Assembly: GCA_029204225.1 (NCBI GenBank)
Contig: CM055100.1
Coordinates: 49,132,877 to 49,196,876 of the forward strand
Direction of reading: 5' to 3'
From: Diphasiastrum complanatum
Lineage: Eukaryota > Streptophyta > Lycopodiopsida > Lycopodiales > Lycopodiaceae
Length of the DNA: 64,000 nt
The notes beneath the pieces are model-generated. The model had not been told where the DNA came from. It made no database searches and saw only the letters and a list, made by a program, of their open reading frames with translations. The number at the start of each line of letters is the position of its first letter. The first letter of the stretch is position 1. Shown here piece by piece: positions 10,600-23,130 of the stretch. The translations under genes and the position numbers were made by a program.

Positions 10600-11680
10600 T
10601 ACCTCTTCAAGAACAAGTGCAGAAAGATAAAATACAAACCCCATGCCCTCCTGCACAAAGCGACATGATCGATTGGTGCTAGTCACAGTGGACCACACGT
10701 TTAAAATCACTTACTACTTTGCTGAATCGACGATTGTGACCTTACTTTGATTGGAGGTAAATTTTCAACTTCCAATATCCTGATGTTGTTATGTTTGTGT
10801 AATTTTAAGTTATTATTCATTGGCTAATCTATACACTCAATGTTTTAAATTGCAGTTCCAATGCCCTATAAAGTATCAACAATTATTGTTCATCAGTTTC
10901 GACAAGAAATGCTGCAAGTCCTACTATCGTATGCAAGGTCCTGCCAACATGAAATTGTAGAGGTGGATAGTGAAGTTGCAGTGCTTGACGATCTGCCTCA
11001 GACACTTATGATTGAAAATATCGATATATAAGTGTAACTACGTGTTGATATAAAATACAAATGTATAGAAAGATATCATCACGTGATGATGCATAGAACA
11101 GATAGGCAAATAGAAAGTGGGCTATTATTGAAGGCCACAAATATTTTATTTTGATTTTGCTAACAATGTATACTTTTCAAAATATTGAATACTATATGTT
11201 CAATGAAATCTTGAAGTCATTTGAGACAGTTTTCTATTCCTTTTTTTGAAAGCTTTTTGTTCAAGTTGTTGTTATTTGAAAGGAATGTGCACGTCTACCA
11301 TCTTAATGTTTATGCAATTTCAACTATTCCTACGCTTGTATTGAAATCCTTACACTATATACGATTTTCTTGTCTTGGCCTTACCTATACATCAAATAAA
11401 CTTGTTAACAATACCTACATTGGGATAATTTTAAATGCAAGCGCAAAATAGTGAAAACACTGAGATAAGTTTAATTAAACTCGTTGAAAGCCATTTCAAA
11501 TGTATTAACATTGTAAAGAAAACACGAATGTACGTACCAATCTCTTATTGACTCAAAAACAAAAGCATTCAAGAATATCATATTGCAACAAAGTAAGCTT
11601 TGATCAAATGTGATTTAGTGTCCAATCTTCCTCCACCTCAATTGTTGTAATAGTAGAATTATTTTCCTTCACTTGTATTT
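10600..11680. other. unassigned intergenic DNA
   Basis: AT-rich with no recognised domain. A short plus-strand frame of about 56 codons from ATG at 10861 follows a TTGCAG acceptor-like site, but nothing else supports an exon. Confidence 0.4.
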
Positions 11681-11974
11681 TTGTTTGATCTTGATGATTC
11701 AATGTAAAATCTTGATCAATGCTTTCCATTCATTGCTAACTTTGGACCATCTATAATAAAATGTTAAAGAAAGCATTTGTTTTTCTGTATGATGTCTAAA
11801 TTTCATTGACGATCTATAAACTATGCACTCAATATTGTCATCAGTCATTTTATCCCATTGATCATCTAGGAGGCCTGATAACATATCGTCTACTAAATCA
11901 TTACAAATAACCATTGTCGTTGTTCTATGAATATTACATTTTACAAAAAAAATCTACAAACATTGCAAAAGGCA

Positions 11975-12520
11975 TACAGAATCCAAAAGTGATCTCATGG
12001 AGTGGTTCTTGTATTGCAAAAGACCAATATCAGAATGAATAATGTCTATGATGTCGGTAAGGGATTGTATAGGTTGCCATTTGATTATGCTTGATGGATA
12101 CAAATCTGCAAAAACCAATAAAAGATATATCATTTAAATACTCATATACATGTCTAAATGATTGATGTAATGCTCAAAGTCAAAAATTCTCCAAAGCTTA
12201 CAATTGCATTTGAGTCTGTCGTTTGAAATTACACCTTCCACCCTAATTTCCTTATGCATGTACACATGTTGGACCAAGACCTTTGAAATGGATCGACCAC
12301 AAGGTGAAACTTTGAAGTCTAAAATTCTACCTTTCCAAAAGCTCCTATAATCCATATTTAATTTTCTCTTTTCACGAAAAACACCTCTTGATGAGGGATG
12401 CATTAAAACCCACTGAAATATTCTATAGATATGTGGCATCCAAGAGCCATCAGAGTCTGTTTCATTACAAACAAAAGCTGAGACAATATTGCTTCGTGGT
12501 CTACGACTTCCGAAAGCCAT
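11975..12520 (-). CDS. candidate two-exon gene of unknown function
   Basis: Exon 1 runs from ATG at 12518-12520 to 12202 on the minus strand. It encodes about 106 residues rich in Arg, Cys and aromatics (begins MAFGSRRPRSN). A consensus donor (ATT|GTAAGC) and a T-rich acceptor (TTTTTGCAG) define a 96-nt intron, 12106-12201. Splicing joins phase 1 to an open second exon from 12105 down to a stop near 11970 (TDIIDIIHSDIGLLQ). Without splicing the frame meets a stop at about 12134. No family recognised. The gene may continue into the open frame at 11914-11699. Weak call resting on frame plus splice-site agreement. Confidence 0.33.
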
Positions 12521-12599
12521 TTCAAAGCTAAAAATAGATGAACAATAGAGTTTGAAACTAAAAGTAGATGAATCAGTATGAAAATAAGAAACCAAATTT

Positions 12600-13345
12600 T
12601 AATAAATATTGGCCGTCTTTCGTAAACCATATATGTTAGTCTAACTATGGTTAGATCAAAATAGACAGACTTTAACCACCAGTGCTAAGTCTCGACCACT
12701 CGGGAAACTCACAAGCAGCAATTACGGTCCAATCACAAGTCAGAACCCTATCTGGCGGGAGTTTTGAATTGTAAAAAAATATGACCGGAAGGCTCCAAAA
12801 AAAATTTGACCGACGAACAATGTTACGGTCTTTCACATGTATAAATATATAACTGGGTCATGTGTACGTCGAATAGTTGAAAAGTCAAAAACAACATCTT
12901 GACAAAAGGCCCTTTTGGTGCTTGAAATACCTCTAATGTGTCTAGAATAGGGAGGAGTCAATATTTGAGTGTACAATCTTGGTTGAGATCTTGGTGAATC
13001 TCTAGTTGCCAATTTCATGATTGGTGAAAAACTAGGACATAGATTAGCATCAAAATTTATCAAATCCAAACGAACTCTTAAGGTTAGAGTCTTTGAATCT
13101 GATTGAGTCCAATAGGGGCATTTGGATCTAATTTTTGTGTGTTTTATTTCAATTATTGTGAGGTTTAGTCTTTGCAATCTAGGCAAGGTGACTAGATTTT
13201 GTTGAAGATTGTTCTAAGATCTGTGACTTAGATCTTTTGTTAATCTTTCTAAATTTTTTATTTGTTCTAGTCTAGTCTATTGAGGGTCACAAAATCATTT
13301 TGTAGAGTCATTTCACAAGTGTGTACTTTTTGTACAAGTACTTCT
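12600..13345. other. unassigned DNA upstream of a decayed copia
   Basis: No domain is seen. A 117-codon minus-strand frame at 12833-13186 has no recognisable similarity and lies where a copia leader would be expected, so it is not called. Confidence 0.4.
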
Positions 13346-13354
13346 TCATCATGG

Positions 13355-14152
13355 CATCAATAGGAGGCTAGGCAAGTGAAAGATTCAAGTGCTACTTTTG
13401 TGGTAAAAGAGGGCAAATGAGTGCTTCAAGATGAAAGAGGCACAGTCAAGCAAGCAAATCATGTTCAATAAGGTAGTAATACTAACCTTGAGGACTTACT
13501 TATGGTGTCCAATTTTCCTTCAACAAGCTTTAAAGGTGAAGATGAGCCTTGATGGTTAGATAGTGGGACTACCTTCCACATGACAAGTCACAAAGAGTAT
13601 TTCTCTCAACTCTTATCTTTCTTTGGGTCTAAGAAATTCATTTTTGATGCAAATGGTTGTGGATTCAAGATTTTTGGAGAGAGGTTAGTCCATATGTGTC
13701 TTGAATCTACCAAGAAGGCTAAGCTTGAGGTGTTCTTTATGTTCCTAGCATAACAAGAAATTTGCTAAGTGTTGGGAAAATTGTGTACAAATGCTTCTTT
13801 GTTAGATTTGTTAGAGATTCTTGCTTGATCATGAAGAGTGGTAAAATCATTGCAAGAGGGTTTGGAAGGCTTTTTAGGCTGGATGCTTATGTGAAAGTTA
13901 ATCATGATGGATTGATGGCCAAGGAGGATAGCACAAGTGATGTCAAAAGGAATTGGGTCTTTCCAATCACCAATTCATGGATGTTATGTGCAAGGAGGAG
14001 TCTACTCTTGGGATTCCTAAATCTTTGGCAAAAGGTGGCGATGTAAGAGAGGCATGTGCTTTGGCTAAAGCACCTAAGTTGCACTTTTCAAATTCTACCA
14101 CAAAGTTATTAGCATCCTTGAAACCTATCCACGCAAAAGTGCATTTGAAATG
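13355..14152 (+). pseudogene. degenerate copia gag end, protease and integrase start
   Basis: Several frames are needed. They show a broken zinc knuckle (FKCYFCGKRG then a lost His-Cys part), a protease WLDSGTTFHM near 13555, a long protease-integrase spacer, and an integrase zinc-finger end (REACALAKAPKLHF) followed by LKPIHAKVH, where HSD would normally stand. The catalytic core is absent. This is an old 5'- and 3'-truncated fragment on the plus strand. Confidence 0.75.
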
Positions 14153-15764
14153 ATAAAGCTATTTTTATGTTTTGAGGCATTTTGTAAGCCTCTTTTAGAA
14201 TAAGTGATCATTCTCAAAGTCAGTTATATCCATAGCCAAGTATGTAGCCTCATTGAGTTCAAGATTGCCTTCGATTACAAGATTAGAAAAATAATGATTT
14301 GTGGATTAGTCAAACTAGCATGCAAAATCTTGATAATCATGCCAAGTGCATATTTTGTGATCTTGAACTTTGTGATCATTACGAGGCAATGAGGCCTCAA
14401 GTTCTCTTCAAGGAGGAGCAGCTATTTTCAAGGAGGAGCTTTGGAATCAAGAATCTCCACTCAATATGGAAGGAATCAATGCCAAAGATGCAAAGCTCTC
14501 CATTTCATCTTGGAGGTGACAAACTTCAAGGAGGTTCTTTCATTGATTGTTTACAAATTTTAGCTCTTCAGAATCTGTTGACCTTTTTTTTTTCTTGTTC
14601 TAGTTCTTTCTTCTTGTTCCAGAATAGTTTCAAGGTCGGTTCTGCCTGTTATCATGCTTCTTGGGCAATTTCGGGATGTTTCATGTTATTACATTGCCCA
14701 AAACCAGGCAGAGTGGACTGATTTCAACATTGTAGTATGTTTGTCTTGTGCCTATCACAGGACAACTCAAGGTCATTCACTCTTGAAAGCACTCACACTC
14801 TATCAGAAATGCCAGACATGAACATTCATTTACAAATCAGCATGCAGCCCAAATGAACGTTCAACAGTTCCTACAACTACCTACTCTAAAAAAACGACCA
14901 GGGAACAGCTATTGAAACTCCAATTAATCTACAACATTAATAGAAAACAAAACAAGAAAAAAAGGAGCTAATCTACAGCATTTTAGAAGTCCAAGAATCA
15001 AGAAACCAACCAGCCTTTTGATTATTGGACATCCCAAGAACATCAAGAACAGGATTGTCAGATAATATGCAAGAACTACACCACAACCCAGCCTATTTAT
15101 TTATCTGAATGTTGATTCCTACATTAATCCACAAAAAAGAAATGAAATCTAATCCACTCTACTATCCACAACCACACACATAGGAGGGAAGGGCAAGATC
15201 ATGAATGCATCACTCAAGAAATAAGCATGATCAAGGAGATCAATGGATGCACCAAACTCGTGGAGGCGCTTCTCATTTCAGTATGAGTAGGTACAATACA
15301 CAAAAAGCTCCTCTTCTCAAAGAGGGACTCTCTTAAATAAGCAAGAGAGCTCTTTAGGTGGCATCCTAGTGGCATTTCCACATTACACAAATTACAATTG
15401 GAATTAGGCTCTCCACTAGATGTCACCATCAAAAGGTGGCTTGCTCTACTTTCTTTAAGAGAGGTCTACTTGCATTTATTACTTTACCTAGAAATACTAG
15501 TTCCTACATGGTCATTCTATCTTCCAGGATTCTCGGCTCTCATACTTTGCTCTCAAACTTTGTTAGTCTCGTCTTCTCAGAGACCTCCTCGGTCTAAGGT
15601 GAGAGGTGTGCTTGAGTTGCTCTAGTCGAGTATCTTGGGGATTCGTCAGAATCAACCAACATGGATCACACCTTTGTACTACAAATGATGCATTTAGGAA
15701 GCCATAATCAGCCCTTATTATTATGCATACTTTTTATGCTACTTTTATCAACAAGCTAATTTTT
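14153..15764. other. unassigned DNA, probably decayed copia interior
   Basis: No domain is recognised. It lies between a copia protease-integrase remnant and a copia 3' LTR in the same orientation, so it may be decayed pol plus later insertions. Confidence 0.35.
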
Positions 15765-15770
15765 GAGGAG

Positions 15771-16442
15771 TGTGAGAAATGAAAAAGATTAGCTTGATTA
15801 AACCTTGTATGTATGTACATAGTCGATCCCACACATGTGGAGGTTGTTCCCATGTGTTAATTATAGGTCTAGATAGTTTATAATCTAATATTATGAGTAG
15901 ATAAGTCATTCTACCAAGTTTCATTAAGTTAGGATCATTATCCTAGAAAATAGAAAATTTAAAGAGATGCAATCTCATTGTTCACCAGCTAATTAGTTCT
16001 AGACTTTAGCAAGAGGTGAAGGATTAATTAGGTGGGACCCTCACATGTGTGAGATCTGACTCAGATTAGCTTGGGATTATCCCTTGTGTATATGATTTTG
16101 GATCTCATTTTGTATAATGAAAAATTGGAGAGAGTTTGGCAATTTTGAAATTTCTAGCTTCAAGCTTGTGTACATTGTTCTTTTGCATGCATTTTTTGAA
16201 GTACAATGCATTGATTACTGCTTGAGGTTTGATCTCTATCCTCTTTCCATATTGTATCTTTTTTTGCACATGTGAACCAAGTTTGGACAATAAACACTTT
16301 GTTTTGATTCATCTTGCTTATAGATCTACATTGCGTCAATTCTAGGTGCTAGTTTTGATGGAATTGGAGATAGTAATGCAAGCAATCACTCTTGTGGATT
16401 GAATGGATTCATTTATGGTCCTAAATGTCATTACTTTTAACA
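15771..16442 (+). repeat. copia 3' LTR (672 bp)
   Basis: It begins TGTGAGAAATG right after GAGGAG (15765-15770), a polypurine tract. Its end (CAATCACTCTTGTGGAT ... ATTTATGGTCCTAAA ... CTTTTAACA) matches the end of the LTRs at 34610-35308 and 38482-39180 read on the minus strand, so it is a diverged member of that family. The bases flanking the two ends do not match each other, so it is a 3' LTR rather than a clean solo LTR. Confidence 0.75.
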
Positions 16443-18930
16443 ACAAAAGTTGCAAGACAATGGCTTTTGTAGTTTGAACTCTTTTATGAATGTCTAAAGA
16501 TTGTGAGCATTGGTTAATTCGTACTTCAATTTGCCAATTATTTCAAAAGGCAAGAACAAGAAAAGAATTTAGAATCTCATTTGATGACTATTAAAAGTTG
16601 AAATTTAGTGCTTACAAATTTGCAAATTTGGAAAATGGAACTATGCTAACCAAATTGCAAATAAAGTCTAGGCTATGACATGGATACTCCAAAGCAACAA
16701 CCAAACTATTAATCATCTTGAAGAGTATAAAAGCAATTCTTTAACATCTAAAAAAACATCTTCATTTTGAGTGCTCAATAAAACATATAGTTAGCTATTA
16801 TTACAATAACTATAATGCACAATGCTTCTAGTTCTCATGGTGACTTCAACCAACAATTTTTAGTATGCTTCAGAATGAAAGACCACTATTGTAGTCTTTT
16901 CAAAGAAATGATGATCCTTTGTAAAATCTGAGTTTTATCTAGAATTCTAAATAAACCATAATCTTAGCTGAAATAAAACATTATGTCTTAAAATTTAATG
17001 ACTTGGACTACCTTGTAGTAGCATAGTGTGCAACACTTAAGTTGTAGATACATTTCCTAATCGTTAATTAAAATTTCTATATCATGAGCACGAGGCCTAA
17101 AACAATAGCCTTGAAGGGCAATCCCATGCAACAAAGTGTTGGGCCCAAAGGGTATTTGCAACAACCTTCGACCAAGCATGTAAATAGATCTATGGCCCCA
17201 AAGGGCGCTGTTCAAATAGCAACCTAGAAACAACAAGGGCCATATGAAATGCTTTCCTCTATGTGATAAACTTGGGAGGCAAACCTAGTTGCACAAGCGA
17301 CCAAGTTCTCAACCACATGAATCATGGTGGTTGGAGGGCTAAAGAGTAATTTGATAAAAATTGAGTGTAGCATAGATATAATGAATTCTAGTACCATGAT
17401 TGCTTAAAAGTCCATTGCAACATTTATGATGATGCAAAATTTTCTTGGTGATATTGACTACACTCTCATGCTCACAGTAGAGGATTGAAGAGTGATTTTA
17501 AAAACCTTATATGATATTGGAGCATAGGATAAAAATCATGAATTATAGTACTACAACTAGTTTGACAGTCCATTGGAACATTTACAACTATCCAATTTTC
17601 TTGGTGATGTTGACAAAAATCTTTTTGTAATAATGATATGAGAAAAATTCTATGCAACAATGGCCATGTGGTGTGGTCTATTTTTTCATTTCAATCAAAC
17701 AAGATCTAGGAGTTATACTTTTTAAAGAGAAATTTGTCATATCACATTTGAGAACCTACATGCATCATTTGTTAATTCTATAGATTTGTGTTATGGCACA
17801 AAACCGTTGCATTGTAGATGGGTAGCATTGGAGAAAGTGTTTACGTTCTTGCTTCTCCTTTGTCACTTTAGATGAATTGACTAAGCCCTCAATGCTCATT
17901 GACTAAGAAGAAATTTTTTTTCGAGAGAATTGAACACAAATAACAATTATGACTTATTATAATACAACTACCTAATAGTCAATTGCAACATCCATGACAA
18001 GGTACAATTTTCTTGACGATCACGACTAAACTCTCATTGTGTATTAAAATATTTTGAAAGATCTATGCAATAATGGCAAATATGGTGTGACATGTCTATT
18101 ATTCAATTCACATAAACAATATACAAAAACCATATCTCTATCTTATCTTGTTGCTTAATAGATGTACAAAACATTTTTTTTATAGTCCACTTAATTGCAC
18201 TAGCATCATAATATTCAATATTCCAATGGAACCCATCGGCTTTGATTGAGGTTTCCCTTGCACACATAGATGGAGATTCAAGCCTATCCATCATCATATG
18301 AATGCTCTTATCCAACTTGTCAATTATGGCAAGGCAACAAAACAAAAAAATTCATATTTCAATGGACAGAAAATGTTTCTCATTGTGTCTAGCAAGATTA
18401 TTGTAGCTTTTAATGTATGTCAAAAAGGTGTCTTCAACTATTGTCACTCGGTTATTAATATATTGTTGTGATTCAATAAAGTCATCAAATCAGATTTTGC
18501 ATATTTAGGCACATTAATATATCTTCCAAATCTTTCCAAGACCTACGCATTGAAACTAAATGAAAGTTTTGAAGCTTGAACATATTGAATGTATTGTTGT
18601 ATATTTTTTCTATTTTTCGAAATACTTGTTTACATATAATCAAAGGAAATTAATTTATGGTATAGACATAAATCTTTGTCACTTAAGCAATTTGTTTGCT
18701 TTCATGAGGTTATGCCAATAAGAAAACAATTGAATGCCATTTAGCATTAAGTAACAAGTCAAGGACTTTGCATGATCATAGAAGCAAGTGTTATGAAAAC
18801 TTGGTTTATTTAAAGTGCCATTTAAAAAGGTGTAGTCATTAGTCTTCAATTAATAGTCTCACTAGTTGGAACACATGGACCTAGGAAAGTCCCAATCAAC
18901 ATGGTTCTAATGTAAAAGCTCTAGTCCATG
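16443..18930. other. unassigned AT-rich DNA with diverged internal repeats
   Basis: No gene recognised. Three diverged copies of a block containing TCCATTG-AACATTTA and AATTTTCTTGGTGATNTTGAC lie near 17412-17465, 17570-17615 and 17980-18030. The first two are about 158 bp apart and the third about 410 bp further on. Confidence 0.5.
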
Positions 18931-18937
18931 TTGATGT

Positions 18938-18999
18938 CCCCCGACAACAAGTTTAAAGTGGAGTGATGTAGGCTAGGGAGGAAGTTGCCCACATAAAGC
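18938..18999 (+). repeat. 62-bp dispersed direct repeat, copy 1
   Basis: Almost identical to 19612-19673 (shared core GACAACAAGTTTAAAGTGG through CCCACATAAAGC). Function unknown. Confidence 0.9.
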
Positions 19000-19611
19000 A
19001 AAATGATAAATCAAACAAAGTTCAAGTAAACTATAACTAAGCCCAAAACATGTACTTAACATTATACTTTTACATCAAATACCTTAGTTGTTGTAAAAAG
19101 TGTAAAGACAAACAATCCCAATTAGGCATCAATCCTAAGTTGGGATTGATATGCAGTTATGGGGGACACATGTGTATTCCAAGAGAGAAGATGATCAACA
19201 TGAACCTAGTTAGCAAGGCTAAAATGAATATGGAAAATTTTGATGCCTTCAAATATGAGCTACTTGCCTTGAAATGCATCATGGAGAGGACTCGTGAACT
19301 AGAAAACAAAGTAAGGGAGACACATCAATTATTTTCCTGTCTTTGTAGTACAATATATGGTCTTTGGTTTTTGGCAAAGCATTGATCACTAGAGTAGAGA
19401 GCATGAGGGATTTCTTTACACGTAAAATTAGAACATATTTTTGAGTTTAGGAATGTAAACTATAAAGTGTTCAAGCTATGTCTACATATGGAATGCTTGA
19501 TGGCTCATTTTCCATACATGTAGATTAAGTATGAATAGTGTGAGTAAAGATGTTATGACCACAAATTGAAAATATTTACTTCAATCAAGGATGAGATGAA
19601 TCTTGAAATTT

Positions 19612-19673
19612 CCCCTGACAACAAGTTTAAAGTGGAGTGATGTAGGCTAGGGAGGAAGTTGCCCACATAAAGC
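19612..19673 (+). repeat. 62-bp dispersed direct repeat, copy 2
   Basis: Second copy of the block at 18938-18999, 674 bp downstream, with one clear mismatch. The near-identity contrasts with the diverged surroundings, suggesting a recent duplication. Confidence 0.9.
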
Positions 19674-19738
19674 TAATTCCTTTGCATTCAATCATAGACA
19701 AGGAGGTAGAAGTTGATGACACTCCTGCTCTACATAAG

Positions 19739-20075
19739 GCCTCAATGACACTACAACCCATAGGTAGCCCAACACATAGAGCTTCTTATGTTGGTATATG
19801 TTAAGGAGATTTTCTGACTTGAGCTTAAGCAATTGAGACTCCCAATTTTCAATTCCAACTGGTACCTCTTGTTACTTAATCATTGTGAGGTGAACCAACA
19901 CTGCTACTATAGAGAGTGCCTCAGTGACACTACAATACAAAGGTAGCCCAACACATAGAGCTTCTTACGTTGGTATATGCCATGAAGATTTTCATACTTG
20001 ATCTAAAAGCAATTAAGACTCTCAATTTTTAATTCCAACTACTACCTCTTGTTACCCAATCCTTGTGAGGTGTAC
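19739..20075. repeat. two-copy tandem repeat of about 180 bp
   Basis: A unit starting CCTCA(A/G)TGACACTACAA at 19739 and 19919 repeats through GTAGCCCAACACATAGAGC, TTGGTATATG and ACCTCTTGTTAC. The copies differ by scattered substitutions and small indels. Confidence 0.88.
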
Positions 20076-20633
20076 TAACATTCGAACCATCCAAATCATA
20101 AGTTACTTCTTACAACTTCAAAATTGATCAAGTGTTATTTGATGTAATATTCAATGCTATTTTCAAACTTTTGTAGTATACTGGATTGCAATCTACTTTC
20201 TTGTGTGAGCCACCATTGGTGATTGCCCAAAAATATTTCGTGAGATTCAATTGCACTGGTGTTATGTACTCGATTAGGTACATATGGGCTGCTATGACAA
20301 GATAGCCTCTACATACAAAGTGGAACATTAGCCAAGTATTGTTGATGGATTTGGTGACATGTATTGGTGCCACCCTTTTCATGTGTCATTGGCCAATGCT
20401 TGGAGAGAGAGAGACTAAATGCATGATGTATAGGGGTTGCTCAAATGAGCTTCATATTCTCTCCTTTCATGTGACAACCTAGATGGTCTATAGCTAATGC
20501 ACATTTTCTTCCTCTAGGCTTGTTCTTGCATGTGGCTGGGGGTGTTCAAGCACCTCTCTCCCTTGCTAGCAAAGTAGATATTTGTAGATAGGAGGCAAGA
20601 GTTGCATCTCTCCTCATCCCATCAAGTTGATCC

Positions 20634-20635
<2 letters not shown>

Positions 20636-20666
<31 letters not shown>
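20636..20666 (+). repeat. 31-base homopolymeric C tract
   Basis: An uninterrupted run of 31 C residues, giving a G tract on the minus strand. Such a tract can adopt quadruplex or i-motif structures, and its exact length is prone to sequencing error. Confidence 0.9.
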
Positions 20667-20985
20667 TTCCCCTTGCCTTTTTTTCTTGTGATCCTAGGAG
20701 ATTGTGGCTAGTGGTAGCAATGTTATAACAAATAATTATTGGATGTGCCTCCCTCTTTCTTTGAATGCTTAAATTAGTAGAAAGAGCTAGTGGCAACATC
20801 ACAAGCTACCATTTCTAGAAAGAGAAAATACTGGGAGAAGGAGGGGAGGGGAGGGGATTATCCTTCACTAAGATCTTTTTTTTGTATTTATGTCTTTCTC
20901 TTCATTGGGGAGGTCGGGCTTCAAGAGCTTATTTTCCTAGTCTCTAAAAAGTCTCATATGAGTAAACCTTTTCTAGATTTGTCAT

Positions 20986-21559
20986 TCAATTACCATATTC
21001 AGACATGGATCCTAACATCTCTTGCAATTCCACAATGCTTCGCAAGGTTCTCTGAATATCAAGGCTTTGAACAAGGTTATCATGATCATCCAACAAGCCA
21101 TTAAGAACAACTTGAACAAGTTCTACCTTCTTAATGCTCTCATCAATACATGATAGCTCATCATTAAATGTTTTAACTCTCAACACAAAAGCATGAGCAC
21201 TCTCTTACTTCTTTTGCATACTTTGAAAGGTTTTTCTTAAGAGTAAGTACTCTTGATGTAGACTTGGATTCATAAAGCTTCTTCAAAGCTTCCCAAGCCT
21301 CAAAAGATGATGTGCACTTACCAACTCCCTTGACAAGCTCATTGGTAACATTCATCTTTATCATGTGTAGAGCTATTTTAGATCTCTTGTCATACCTCAT
21401 TTGATCTTGTTGTGCCAAGGGCATTTGTTCCACTCCTACAACAACGTCCAACAACTCATTCATCTCAAGGAGAGACTCCATTCTCACCTTCCAAGTAGAA
21501 TAGTTGTTTGAGGTAAGCCTATTATTGCTTTCCAACATAAAGCGTCCACTTGTGGCCAT
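20986..21559 (-). pseudogene. copia GAG fragment, frameshifted
   Basis: Starts at ATG 21559 (MATSGRFMLESNNRLTSNNY) and carries the UBN2-type copia GAG signature: YSTWKVRMESLLEM, RSKIALHMIKMNV, and AWEALKKLYESKSTSRVL. A frameshift near 21180 separates it from the next part (ELVQVVLNGLLDDHDNLVQ). It stops before the zinc knuckle, where unrelated sequence begins at about 20960. Confidence 0.88.
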
Positions 21560-22134
21560 GTTGCAATGACCTAATCTTCTCTTTCAACCTATTCAAATGC
21601 ACAAAGCACTCTCTTGAATTTCAACAAATGAACTCAAGAAGAAATCACAAAGATATGGAACCTCACAAATCTCTTTCTTGCACCAAACCTAGCAAAATCA
21701 ACACATAGAATGGAAGATACTTGATCAACACATGATCAACCTACAATCTCATGAACTTTTGTACTTTATAAACTTGGAACAGACTCTTAAAAGGTCCAGC
21801 AACCTCAAACATAAGAGATCCAAACAAATTTAGGGTTTTGACAAAAGTACAAAAAATTGAATCTTGCAAATTCTATAAACTTGACATAGAATCTTGTAGC
21901 CTTCAATGAGACCTTCCTAATGCAATTAAAGTCCCCAAATTCTAGTAACTAATGTGTAAAATCTGCCTACTTCAAGATCACAACCCTATATTGAGTTTTT
22001 ATTTACAAAAAATCAATTCTACACATAAAAAATGCTTGATTTTTGAGTAGAAATCAATCGAGCATGCTCTAGAATTGGTAACTCCTCCAAATTCTTGCTA
22101 TAGATGGCTACTCCTTCAATAAACTGCATCAAAA

Positions 22135-22146
22135 GCTCTGATACCA
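22135..22146 (-). promoter_or_regulatory. primer-binding site (tRNA-Met type)
   Basis: The plus strand reads GCTCTGATACCA, i.e. TGGTATCAGAGC on the element strand, abutting the LTR end at 22147. Confidence 0.9.
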
Positions 22147-22803
22147 TGTGAAAAAATATGAATCACTAAGATCCAATTAGGTCCCCTTAATCTTTGGTTA
22201 TGAATGTCAACACATCTAGCAACATTGACAATGTAGAAATCTAACATCAACTATACATTAGTGACGTAAACTCAATAAGATCTTGATCAAACATTGAATA
22301 TATGATAAAATGAAGTTTTTGTCCGTACAATAACAGTAAGGTACTGCATTTCACACGTGTGGATCCAACAATGATCATAAAATTGCATTCTACACACAAG
22401 ATTGCATAACATCAACACTATAGTGCAAAAATGGATATACAAACCCAAAGAGAACTCATGTATAAGCATGAATGAAGTGAGAGAGAGTTAATGATACTCT
22501 TCCCACATGTGTACATCTATTTATAACAGATCCATGACCTCTTTTGAATTTGGTTTCCCTCCACAGAAACTTCTAGATAAAAAAACCCTACTAAAAATAT
22601 GGACTAGATTCAATGAACCAAACATTCAAATTCGAATCTTCCAAACTCAACCTCCTTTCTTTCCCACACTTCCCAGAAGTGGTAATTCAAATGAATTTTG
22701 ACTAAAATAACTTTCATAAAGTTTATCTCTAAGTCTAAAATGCATATTGGCCTAATATTGACAATTAATCAAAATATGACTAACATAGTTGAAATTTCTC
22801 ACA
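22147..22803 (-). repeat. copia 5' LTR (657 bp)
   Basis: On the element strand it starts TGTGAGAAATTTCAAC at 22803 and ends in CA at 22147 next to the primer-binding site. It contains the palindrome CACACGTGTG at 22352-22361 and a second CACATGTGTAC near 22504. Confidence 0.85.
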
Positions 22804-23130
22804 ATAAGTATCTGTCATTTGTCATTTGGACACTCGTTCATGGAATGATTACTAGCATAAGTCACCCACCAAATATTTTTCCTCGTAGGAAAGTTTGACA
22901 TATTGCTTTGTCGCTAGCTGTAGTAAGTTGGGCATGGGCATGTTGATCTTCTAATGCTTTGATTTTTTGCTTCAAACTTAGCTTGCATCTACATCTATTG
23001 TTTTTGACCAAGTCTCTCGAGCTTGTCCATCACCTTTTCAGCAGTTGCATTGATACTTGTAGAAGCTATAGTCGTAGAGGTTGTGGTTGTCTACCTTGTT
23101 GTATAAGGCAATATACCAATGTGTGGCTCA

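Larger units (their letters stand above)
20965..22803 (-). mobile_element. 5' half of a minus-strand Ty1-copia element
   Basis: Read on the minus strand: 5' LTR 22803-22147, primer-binding site 22146-22135, leader, gag 21559-20986, then an abrupt end. Protease and pol are missing. The LTR ends are TG...CA and resemble the copia families at 1.5 and 35 kb (TGTGAGAAATT start). Confidence 0.85.

Noticed and set aside
12106-12141. 36-nt intron using the GTATTT donor
   Set aside because: Too short for a plant intron; the GTAAGC donor upstream gives a 96-nt intron with the same phase.
12833-13186. 117-codon minus-strand frame
   Set aside because: No domain, and it lies in probable retrotransposon leader sequence.
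15771-16442. Solo LTR
   Set aside because: The flanking five bases do not match and a purine tract precedes it, so it is better explained as the 3' LTR of a decayed element.
19050-19385. 111-codon plus-strand frame
   Set aside because: No recognisable domain and no supporting splice or neighbour evidence.
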